This document shows, in pieces, positions 16,184 to 22,568 of a DNA stretch of 23,273 bases. Position 1 is the stretch's first letter. The number at the start of each line of letters is the position of its first letter. The stretch is from Spirochaetales bacterium. Lineage in GTDB: Bacteria; Spirochaetota; Spirochaetia; Sphaerochaetales; Sphaerochaetaceae. Location: contig JAFVFA010000270.1 of the NCBI GenBank assembly GCA_017475725.1, positions 1-23,273 of the forward strand. The letters are read 5' to 3'. The position numbers and the translations under genes were made by a program. The notes beneath the pieces were generated by a model. The model was given only the letters and a program-made list of their open reading frames with translations, was not told the origin of the DNA and did not search any database.

Positions 16184-16397
16184 GAGGGTACGGAAAGGCA
16201 ATTTGCTCGATTTGTACCCTCTATCATGTGTGTTCCAAGGGCACAGAAGCGGTTTTTCCGTCGATTATGCCCTTGGAGGAGTGGATATCAAGGGCACAGA
16301 TGGCTCTTCAGCCATGTTTGTGCCCTCTGTTTGGCGGGTTTCTTGGGCACAAACAGGCTTTTCTGCAGGATTATGCCCTTGGACACAAGTTCACGGG
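16184..16397 (+). repeat. Four-unit hairpin array with exact 53-bp period
   Basis: Four units begin with GGG at 16186, 16239, 16292 and 16345, exactly 53 bp apart. Each can fold into an outer stem: GAGGGTAC/GTACCCTC (16184-16191/16214-16221), CCAAGGGCA/TGCCCTTGG (16235-16243/16268-16276), AGGGCACA/TGTGCCCT (16291-16298/16319-16326) and GGGCA/TGCCC (16345-16349/16374-16378). Smaller inner stems exist too, such as ATGGCT/AGCCAT (16300-16305/16310-16315). Units 2 and 4 share GATTATGCCCTTGGA, and units 1 and 3 share TTTGTRCCCTCT, giving a 106-bp higher period. Three short overlapping reading frames cross it, but none looks like a protein. Confidence 0.9.
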
Positions 16398-16449
16398 ATG
16401 AACATGCGATAGATTATAAAACTGGCATTTCAGACCTTCAAATGCATTT

Positions 16450-16511
16450 TGGTCAAACGGCGCAATTTGACCAGTAACATTCCCTTTAGTAAATTTGTTT
16501 TCATGATGAAA
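16450..16511 (+). promoter_or_regulatory. Promoter with palindromic operator for the lipoprotein gene
   Basis: A strong-looking promoter reads -35 TTGACC (16467-16472), a 17-bp spacer and -10 TAAATT (16490-16495). The -35 box lies inside the right arm of a perfect inverted repeat, TGGTCAAA (16450-16457) with TTTGACCA (16466-16473), 8-bp spacer. A second small palindrome, TTTCAT-G-ATGAAA (16499-16511), covers the expected transcription start. This arrangement suggests repression by a dimeric regulator. Confidence 0.7.
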
Positions 16512-16532
16512 GCTTCTTGTGGAGGTAACAAC

Positions 16533-17888
16533 ATGAAAACAAAAGCATTCAGAATCTTTACAGTATTGGCCATTCTTCTTGTCCTCGTGACAATGGTGGC
16601 TTGCAAGAATGAAGTCAAGGAACAGCCTCAGGCTGCAAGTGCGGAAATCCCTTCCGAGTCTGAAGGTTCCCTTGCCGAGAACTTCGATATGGAGAAGGAT
16701 TCCGCCACCATCCAGAAGGTCTTCACTGACCTTTTCTCGCTGATAGGCAACCTTTCCGGTTCAAGCAAAGACGTCGATACCGAGACGACAGTCAAGGCAA
16801 CAGGCGAGCTTTCCTTCAAGGCAGCTGACAACAAGGAAGCTCTCTCTGTTGCAGCAACCACGGTTAAGGTTTCCATTGATGAAGTTGCCACAGAGGTTGA
16901 CATTCCTGCAGCGGAGATCCTCTATTCCGGCTTCAGCGGAAGCGCAACGCTGGACGGAGCAGGTTCCAAGGATGGTACCATTGAGGCCGAGATCAACTAT
17001 TCCGCCAAGAGAGACGGAGGTGAGATGACAGCCTACAAGATTGTCGTCAAGGATTTCGACTTTGATAAAATCGAGCTCTATGTCGCTGGATCAGAGCCTG
17101 CACTGGAGAAGAACTCCAAGGAAAACGCTGCAGAGTACTACTATGCTCAGGCCATCTTCTTCGATTGCATTGCAAAGCTTCAGGCCACATTCACAAACGC
17201 TTCAGTTCAGATCAATGCCGAAGACGGCGTTGTGTATGACATAGCCTTCAACGGCGGTTTCAACGTTGATATCGAGGATCTGAACCTTGAGGCAATTCTA
17301 GGGGATGCGGATGTCAATCCGTTCTCCGTTGGATCATTCGAGATCAGCAACCTGGATCTTTCAATCGCTGCCACAATCAACGGACAGACAATCAACGGCA
17401 AGGTCTGTCTGAAGAACTTCGGTTTCATCATCGGGTTCGCAGAAGACGAAGAGACAGTTGATGGCACAACGACAACCACCGTCAGCACTGTGTCGATCCA
17501 GGTTGACTATGAAAAGGTTTCGGCCTCTGCAAACTATGGTGGAGCCGTGGTTCTGAACGTGGAGTCATCGGATAACCATTTCAAGGTCGATATTGTGACC
17601 ACAAAAGTCAAGGACACCGCTGATCCCAACAAGAACAGCAGCAAGACAACCTTCAATGTGGATCTGTACTCCAAGCTTGGACTCGGTCTGAAGGTCAATG
17701 AGAACTCTGTAGGCTTTGTTGCAGGCTTCGACATTGATGTCAAGGATGTGAAATTCAAGGATCTTGACCTGGACAAGAACATTGAAGTGGAGCCGAAGGC
17801 TGCGACAATCAACGGCAGATACGTGAATCCGCAGCTGTTCTACGAAGTGACCAAGTCCATCATCGAAGGCATGGTGAAAGAAGACTGA
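16533..17888 (+). CDS. Predicted lipoprotein of unknown function
   Basis: I do not recognise this 451-residue protein. It begins with a lipoprotein signal peptide (KTKAFRIF, hydrophobic core, lipobox MVAC with Cys24), so it is probably anchored to a membrane, followed by a Glu/Ser-rich linker. The rest alternates polar and hydrophobic residues in long beta-strand-like stretches with many asparagine, glycine and aspartate turns and repeated phrases such as DFDFDKIEL, NVDIEDLNLE and DVKFKDLDLD. This suggests an elongated beta-rich, perhaps repeat-containing, surface or periplasmic protein. The start at 16533 is chosen over 16449 because GGAGGT (16521-16526) precedes it at good spacing and the upstream part overlaps the promoter. 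The gene stands alone, between a palindromic promoter and a strong terminator. Confidence 0.82.
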   Translation: MKTKAFRIFTVLAILLVLVTMVACKNEVKEQPQAASAEIPSESEGSLAENFDMEKDSATIQKVFTDLFSLIGNLSGSSKDVDTETTVKATGELSFKAADNKEALSVAATTVKVSIDEVATEVDIPAAEILYSGFSGSATLDGAGSKDGTIEAEINYSAKRDGGEMTAYKIVVKDFDFDKIELYVAGSEPALEKNSKENAAEYYYAQAIFFDCIAKLQATFTNASVQINAEDGVVYDIAFNGGFNVDIEDLNLEAILGDADVNPFSVGSFEISNLDLSIAATINGQTINGKVCLKNFGFIIGFAEDEETVDGTTTTTVSTVSIQVDYEKVSASANYGGAVVLNVESSDNHFKVDIVTTKVKDTADPNKNSSKTTFNVDLYSKLGLGLKVNENSVGFVAGFDIDVKDVKFKDLDLDKNIEVEPKAATINGRYVNPQLFYEVTKSIIEGMVKED

Positions 17889-17921
17889 CACTTTGCCACA
17901 TCATAATTAATCTATGCTGTT

Positions 17922-17954
17922 CGGGAGGCTCTTTTGGGGCCTCCCGGTTTTTTT
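17922..17954 (+). terminator. Intrinsic terminator after the lipoprotein gene
   Basis: A perfect 8-bp G+C-rich stem (CGGGAGGC at 17922-17929 with GCCTCCCG at 17939-17946), a 9-base loop and seven T (17948-17954) lie 34 bp after the stop codon. Confidence 0.93.
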
Positions 17955-18023
17955 GTGTGGTTTTTCTCTTTTTTCTTTGCTTCACTGTCTGCGGATGCCA
18001 GAATGGGAAACAGGAGGTCTTCC

Positions 18024-18278
18024 ATGATGTCCTATGAGAACAGTTTCCAGATGTATTTCGTCAATCTCGGATTGGAGGAGGGTGAGCGCCGCGGACGCCT
18101 AAAGGCCATGAGGGACATCGCCTACACCATGTCGGAACAGGGCTACAGTGTCGGTGCAATAATGAGGTGCCTGAATGTGAACAGAAACCAGTTGCGCTAT
18201 CTTCTCAACTGCACCGACTGGGATTTTGAGTCTGTGACCACCACGGCCTGCAGGATCAAGGAGCCGATATATAAGTAA
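18024..18278 (+). CDS. Small helical protein, possible Rpn-type C-terminal remnant
   Basis: An 84-residue protein without a clear family. The pattern EEGERRGRLKAMRDIAYTM followed by SVGAIMRCLNVNRNQLRYLL resembles the C-terminal tail of Rpn/PD-(D/E)XK-type transposase-like nucleases, where a charged helix leads into a small helix-turn-helix ('G.s...Ia..lgls.e.v..l'). No nuclease core is present, so it is either a stand-alone DNA-binding tail or a remnant. The start at 18024 (or 18027) follows a perfect AGGAGGT (18012-18018). The longer in-frame ATG at 17934 lies inside the terminator and is rejected. The RhuM-like gene begins 17 bp after its stop, so the two may be co-transcribed. Confidence 0.6.
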   Translation: MMSYENSFQMYFVNLGLEEGERRGRLKAMRDIAYTMSEQGYSVGAIMRCLNVNRNQLRYLLNCTDWDFESVTTTACRIKEPIYK

Positions 18279-18295
18279 TAATGTGAGGGACACGC

Positions 18296-19234
18296 ATGGG
18301 CAATGAAATCAACCGTTATGAAGTAGTTAAGTTTACGGATGGAGGGTTTGAGCTTGAGGTCAGTGTCAGCCCGCAGGAGGAGACAGTGTGGCTGACACAG
18401 GAACAGATTAGCCTTCTGTTTGATGTTGATCTGAGTAGAGTCAGTCGTCATATTAACAAGATTTATTCCGAAGAAGAGCTTGCTTCAGATTCAACTCTTG
18501 CGGAAAACGCAATAGTTCAAAAAGAAGGATCCAGGTTTATTTCCCGTAAGGTGAAAATGTATAACCTTGATATGATTATTGCAGTCGGGTACAGGGTGAA
18601 TTCCAAACGGGGTACGTTGTTTCGCCGTTGGGCCAACAGTGTTCTCAAACAGTACATGCTCAAGGGCTATTCTATAGACCCTGCAAGAGTCCTTGTCACG
18701 CAGGAAAATTATCTCGATCTGGTTAAAGTAGTGAACAGAATAGACAGCAGGCAGGAAAACCTTGCCTCCAGGCTTGAAAAGCTTGAGGAGAAGAATTCTG
18801 AATCAGGACACAGGTTGTTTTTCAAAGGACAGCTTTACGATGCAGTGAGTTGTATCGGACGAATAATATCGGAGGCGAAGGAGTCGATTGTTCTGATAGA
18901 CAACTACGTGGATGGGCAGACTTTGGATCTGATGACAAAGAAAGGCAAGAGCGTCACTGTAACTTTCATAACTTCAAATACAGGGAGCAGGATAACTCCC
19001 AAGGAACTTGATTCATTTCACAGACAATACGGAAAACTTGATATTCTTTTCTCTAACGAGTTTCACGACCGCTTTTTGATTCTGGATGGAAGGAGACTCT
19101 ACCACATCGGAGCCTCTCTCAAGGATGCTGGGAGAAAGACCTTCGGGTTGAGCGAAATAGACGATTCGAAATATCTTGAAAACTTGTTAACCAGAATTCT
19201 GGATTTTTCGACTGATGAACGGAACGTTCACTAG
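18296..19234 (+). CDS. RhuM-like DNA-binding protein with PLD-like C-terminal domain
   Basis: The 312-residue protein starts with a RhuM/ORF6N-like domain (about 15-125). TVWLTQEQISLLFDVDLSRVSRHINKI and YNLDMIIAVGYRVNSKRGTLFRRWA are close to RhuM family signatures. A coiled-coil linker (about 145-170) leads to a domain with SIVLIDNYVDGQTLDLM, HDRFLILDG (His257-Asp258) and YHIGASLKDAGRK (His270, Lys276), typical of the PLD-like C-terminus on many RhuM-type proteins. RhuM was first noted in Salmonella pathogenicity island 3; the biochemical function is unknown. The domains suggest DNA binding coupled to a phosphodiesterase-like or binding fold. GTGAGGGA precedes the ATG. The gene is A+T-rich compared with dnaE and recG, consistent with acquisition. 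Confidence 0.82.
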   Translation: MGNEINRYEVVKFTDGGFELEVSVSPQEETVWLTQEQISLLFDVDLSRVSRHINKIYSEEELASDSTLAENAIVQKEGSRFISRKVKMYNLDMIIAVGYRVNSKRGTLFRRWANSVLKQYMLKGYSIDPARVLVTQENYLDLVKVVNRIDSRQENLASRLEKLEEKNSESGHRLFFKGQLYDAVSCIGRIISEAKESIVLIDNYVDGQTLDLMTKKGKSVTVTFITSNTGSRITPKELDSFHRQYGKLDILFSNEFHDRFLILDGRRLYHIGASLKDAGRKTFGLSEIDDSKYLENLLTRILDFSTDERNVH

Positions 19235-19299
19235 AAGGAAGTTGCTAAAGGATACAGACATCGGGACATAGAGAGCTGTACCACCACTTAGCTTGAAAA

Positions 19300-19318
19300 A
19301 TAGGATATATCCTATAAT
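19300..19318 (+). promoter_or_regulatory. Palindromic operator over the -10 box of the XRE gene
   Basis: ATAGGATATATCCTAT (19300-19315) is a perfect 16-bp palindrome. A consensus -10 TATAAT (19313-19318) overlaps its right end. A clear -35 is missing: TTGAAA (19293-19298) is only 14 bp away. The layout fits autorepression by the HTH protein encoded immediately downstream. Confidence 0.65.
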
Positions 19319-19330
19319 ATGGAGAGTATG

Positions 19331-19636
19331 ATGGGAACAAAGTTCAATGACTTTCTTGCAGAGCAGCTCAAGGATCCTGAATTCAGAAAGGAATACGAGG
19401 AGCTTCAGCCTGAGCATGCCGTCATTCAGGCCATGATAGAGGCCAGAAAGGTTTCCGGCCTTACACAGAAGGAGCTGTCTGAGCGAACCGGAATCGCACA
19501 AAGCGATATCAGCAAGCTGGAGAATGGAAACTCAAACCCCTCGATCCGCACTCTCCAGCGTCTTGCTGCCGCCATGGGAATGGTTGTGAAAGTGGAATTC
19601 CTACCCTTGGCAAACACATTGAGGAGTAGGTTGTAG
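19331..19636 (+). CDS. XRE-family HTH regulator, HigA-type antitoxin-like
   Basis: A 101-residue protein with an N-terminal helical region (KFNDFLAEQLKDPEFRKEYEEL) typical of HigA-type antitoxins, then a Cro/C1-type helix-turn-helix at about 45-82 (TQKELSERTGIAQSDISKLENGN, then PSIRTLQRLAAAMG). Such proteins repress their own promoters and often neutralise a HigB/RelE toxin. No toxin gene adjoins it: only 84 bp of non-coding DNA separates it from the RhuM-like gene. In-frame ATGs exist at 19319, 19328 and 19331. I prefer 19331 because GGAG (19321-19324) sits at the right distance, but the predicted transcription start near 19325 would make the leader extremely short. The next gene starts on the base after its stop codon, so it probably controls that operon. 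Confidence 0.83.
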   Translation: MGTKFNDFLAEQLKDPEFRKEYEELQPEHAVIQAMIEARKVSGLTQKELSERTGIAQSDISKLENGNSNPSIRTLQRLAAAMGMVVKVEFLPLANTLRSRL

Positions 19637-20905
19637 ATGAACAGGTCTTTGCTTGAGCGGGTGAACCCCGTTTTCCACACTGCAAGGATGGCCTTGTCCG
19701 GCCTTGCGATGGCTGGTGACCGGGATGCGGCCATGATTGCTGACAGACTCGGTATGGGGTCGGATGATGGCCTGAAAGCCGAAGATCCCTTGATTCGGCT
19801 TCAGAATCTTGCCAATTCGGTCTTTCTGGAGATACGTTACCGTACCGTAGGGGCCATTGCCGGGAATTCGGGTTGCTCCACTATCGTTGATCTTCCATGC
19901 GGCTATACCCCCAGAGGCCTGCAGATGATGAGGCAGGGCAGGGGATACGTTGGGCTTGATCTTCCTGCAACGATTCAGGACATGGACAGGGTGGTGATGC
20001 CGCTGGCGAAGAGCGAGAACCGGACACGGATCCGCTATGCTGCCGTGGATGCCACAAACCTCGAATCCCTGGAGTCTGCTCTGGAAGGGGTTCAGGGGCC
20101 CATCTGCATCACCACCGAAGGTCTGCTGATGTACTTCAACGACTTCGAGACCGCTTCGCTTTGCGACAACATCCGCAGGCTGCTTGTGAAACATGGTGGC
20201 TGCTGGATAACATCGGATCCGGAGATGATGGTCCAGAACACCTTCGTGATGCAGGCAATAGCCGGAGACCGATACCAGGAGATCATGGACAATCTCATGC
20301 GCGGTTTCGAGAACAAGGCGGACATCCATGTGGAGGCTCCAAGCATGATGATCCTGCCCTGGAAGAACGGCGGCAAGGACATTGAATCCGACACTGAGAA
20401 GGCGCTGTCCTTCCTGGCAGAGAGGGGCCTGCAGGCCGAAAGGCTGGAGGTGGAGTCCCACATGCCGGAGATGATGGGCTTCTCTTCGCTGGAGCCAGAG
20501 GTCGTCCAGGCCGTCAGAGAGGGGATGAGGCATTGCGCCTATTGGAGGATCACACCGAGGGCGGAGAGGAGTAATGGCGTGACTGAGGAGACCTCCGGGC
20601 AGAGGTTCTCGGTCAAGGCCGCCATCTCTGATGGGATTCTGAAAATGTCATTGGCCGGACGTGTGGACACCCTTACGGCCCCTCAGGTGCTTGAGCTCTA
20701 TGAGAGGGCCACCAGGACCGATGCGATAAGCGGTGTGGTCATTGACTGCGAGAAGCTGGAATACATATCATCTGCAGGATTGCGAGTCCTGCTGATCATG
20801 AAGAAGGATCATCCGGTCAGGATGATTTCTGTAGGCAGACTTGTGATGGAGATCCTTGAGACTGCCGGATTCGATTCGATATTCGAGGTTTGTGGAGAGA
20901 AATGA
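19637..20905 (+). CDS. Class I methyltransferase fused to a C-terminal STAS domain
   Basis: The 422-residue protein joins two domains. Residues about 1-310 resemble the leucine carboxyl methyltransferase (Ppm1/LCMT, TcmP-like) group of SAM-dependent methyltransferases: motif I is VDLPCGYTPRG (84-94), then GYVGLDLP, and the family phrase EGLLMYF is at 161-167. Residues about 320-422 form a STAS domain, as in anti-sigma-factor antagonists (DGILKMSLAGRVDT, then VVIDCEKLEYISSAGLRVLL); Ser378/Ser379 lie where these proteins are often phosphorylated. The reading frame is continuous across the junction. A GTG at 20579 after GGAGAGG could also start a separate STAS protein. It begins directly after the XRE stop and overlaps the next gene by four bases (ATGA). 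The methylated substrate and partner kinase are unknown. Confidence 0.83.
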   Translation: MNRSLLERVNPVFHTARMALSGLAMAGDRDAAMIADRLGMGSDDGLKAEDPLIRLQNLANSVFLEIRYRTVGAIAGNSGCSTIVDLPCGYTPRGLQMMRQGRGYVGLDLPATIQDMDRVVMPLAKSENRTRIRYAAVDATNLESLESALEGVQGPICITTEGLLMYFNDFETASLCDNIRRLLVKHGGCWITSDPEMMVQNTFVMQAIAGDRYQEIMDNLMRGFENKADIHVEAPSMMILPWKNGGKDIESDTEKALSFLAERGLQAERLEVESHMPEMMGFSSLEPEVVQAVREGMRHCAYWRITPRAERSNGVTEETSGQRFSVKAAISDGILKMSLAGRVDTLTAPQVLELYERATRTDAISGVVIDCEKLEYISSAGLRVLLIMKKDHPVRMISVGRLVMEILETAGFDSIFEVCGEK

Positions 20906-21465
20906 AGAGACCTGTTCTGTTTGTGGATGCATGTGTGCGTAAGGGCTCACGGACAAAAAGGCTTGCAGAAGTGCTTCTGGAGAGGCTCGGACCATATGAG
21001 GAGGTCCGCCTTGAGGACATCGCCTTCCCGGTTGCAGACGAAGCCTTCCTGAACCGTCGGGATGTGCTCGTCTCCAATGGGGAGGTCTGCAATCCGATGT
21101 TCGATCTTGCCAGGCAGTTCGCTGAGGCTGGGACGATCGTGATTGCGGCTCCATATTGGGACCTGTCCTTCCCCGCGGCGCTCAAGCAGTACCTTGAGCA
21201 GGTCAACGTTGTTGGGATCACTTTCAGATATTCGCCGGAAGGTGTCCCTGTGGGGCTCTGTAGAGCAGACAGGATGTACTATGTGACCACGGCAGGAGGG
21301 CCTTTCGTCCCCGATGATTTCGGATTCGGGTACGTCAAGGCCCTGGCCGGGAATTACTACGGCATCCGGGACGTCCGCAAGATCGAAGCCGTGGGGCTTG
21401 ATGTTGTGGGCGCCGATGTGGAGGCCATCATGCAGGCCGCAGAGGCGGATTGTCAGAAGGAGTAG
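20902..21465 (+). CDS. NAD(P)H-dependent oxidoreductase, flavodoxin-like fold
   Basis: The 187-residue protein resembles the Flavodoxin_2/AzoR-like group of FMN-dependent NAD(P)H oxidoreductases. After the first strand (PVLFVDACVRKGSRTKRLAEVL), where the flavin phosphate loop is expected, come AAPYWDLSFPAALKQYLEQV and ITFRYSPEGVPVGL, close to family signatures, and YYVTTAGGPF in the flavin-binding loop. Substrate is not predictable; relatives reduce quinones, azo or nitro compounds. The ATG at 20902 overlaps the previous stop and follows GGAGAG, so it is preferred over 20890. It ends the XRE-methyltransferase-STAS operon. Its last 13 bases overlap tail-to-tail with the minus-strand barrel gene, with no visible terminator between them. 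Confidence 0.83.
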   Translation: MKRPVLFVDACVRKGSRTKRLAEVLLERLGPYEEVRLEDIAFPVADEAFLNRRDVLVSNGEVCNPMFDLARQFAEAGTIVIAAPYWDLSFPAALKQYLEQVNVVGITFRYSPEGVPVGLCRADRMYYVTTAGGPFVPDDFGFGYVKALAGNYYGIRDVRKIEAVGLDVVGADVEAIMQAAEADCQKE

Positions 21466-22568
21466 GTCAGCTGCAGAGCCAAGCAGTCAAGATCCTTGAA
21501 TGCTCCGTATGTGCCTGCCTCGTCAGGGCCCTCGAAGGCGTAGACAAGATCTGCGGAAATGGAGAGCTCGTCGGTGATGCTGCATTCTACCCCGAATTCC
21601 GCCAATCCGTCCCACTTCTCGATCTCCACAATGCCGGAAAGGGTAATCTGAAGGTCTGAATCGAGAAGATCATAGCTGATTGAAGCCCCAAACTGGCCTG
21701 ACAGGCTTTCGTCCTCCTTGTTCCATTCACCATATGCCTCGGTGATAAGAGTAAGGTCGTCGTGTATCCATTCAAGACCTGCGGAAGCTGACGCAACGGC
21801 GTCCCTCTCAGGATACCAGGCTGCTTCCCCTTTGAGGGTGACCTGTCCCACCGGAACCGCCGCGGATGCACCCAGCATCATCAGCCTGTCGTATTCTCCG
21901 TATGGTGTCGGCGGAGTGGTTGTGAAGTCGATTCCGATTGAGGGAATGTCCTCCCAGCCGTAGTAGCCGTACAGGGAGAAGTCCCCTGCGGAGGTGTAGG
22001 CTGACATCTTCGCCGCAAACTCGCTGTTCCCAAGCTTCGCCTCCGGCCCTTGGATCTCGAACCCTGGAGACATGGAGGAGGGCAGGGCTGTTGGGGTGAA
22101 CACCGGTATCCAGTACAGGTCCATGGCGAACGGGAAGGCATCGTAGGAGGCCTTCAGGGCCCCTACCGCAAGTTTCCTCATGTTCACCGGATCGGACATG
22201 TCTGAAGGGCATGGCACATCAACTGCTGACATCATCTCCGCTGTGCCCCATGAGATCTGCTGAAGTCCTGCCCTGAAGCTCAGGCTTCCGATGAACAGGT
22301 CCGCATAGGCTTCCTCCATGTAGGGGGAGAAGGCTCCGCTCTGCAGATTGTAGCTGAATCCGCCTTTGAGCTTCAGCGTTGTTGTGTCGGAGAATGCGGA
22401 CAGCTCCAGGTTTTGCACCAGATTGGTAGATGTGATTCTCCCTGCATCCTCCACCGGAGGGACGGAGACCAGCATGTTGACCGATGTCTCCCCTGAGAAG
22501 TATGTGTCCAGGGAGAATGCCAGGAACGGGATCAGCAGGACAAGTATGGTTGCTGTTGCCTTTCTCAT
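21453..22568 (-). CDS. Predicted outer-membrane beta-barrel protein
   Basis: The 371-residue protein has a Sec signal peptide (MRKATATILVLLIPFLAFS, likely cut near residue 19-20) and a mature part of alternating hydrophobic and polar residues with aromatic girdles. It ends in LQLTYSF, a terminal phenylalanine as in outer-membrane barrels. The motif LQQISWGTAEMMSAVDVPCPSDMSDP resembles the 'RQ..WG....vDv..P.D' region of DUF1302-type barrels, suggesting a shorter relative. It starts four bases inside the end of the LolA-like gene (ATGA at 22565-22568), so they are translationally coupled. In other bacteria this pair follows an RND/MMPL-type transporter, which makes export or lipid transport to the outer membrane a plausible role. 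Family assignment is tentative; the barrel prediction is fairly strong. Confidence 0.75.
   Translation of the reverse strand: MRKATATILVLLIPFLAFSLDTYFSGETSVNMLVSVPPVEDAGRITSTNLVQNLELSAFSDTTTLKLKGGFSYNLQSGAFSPYMEEAYADLFIGSLSFRAGLQQISWGTAEMMSAVDVPCPSDMSDPVNMRKLAVGALKASYDAFPFAMDLYWIPVFTPTALPSSMSPGFEIQGPEAKLGNSEFAAKMSAYTSAGDFSLYGYYGWEDIPSIGIDFTTTPPTPYGEYDRLMMLGASAAVPVGQVTLKGEAAWYPERDAVASASAGLEWIHDDLTLITEAYGEWNKEDESLSGQFGASISYDLLDSDLQITLSGIVEIEKWDGLAEFGVECSITDELSISADLVYAFEGPDEAGTYGAFKDLDCLALQLTYSF

Noticed and set aside
16174..16477. Three overlapping short reading frames (69-83 codons) across the hairpin array
   Set aside because: They lack ribosome binding sites and any family resemblance, and the frames are open by chance of the repeat composition. 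The 53-bp period also does not keep a reading frame.
17934..18023. Longer N-terminus for the small helical protein
   Set aside because: The ATG at 17934 lies inside the loop of the terminator hairpin, and a perfect AGGAGGT precedes 18024.
19215..19271. 18-codon frame between the RhuM-like gene and the XRE gene as a toxin
   Set aside because: It is too short, overlaps the end of the RhuM-like gene in another frame, and has no toxin-like features.
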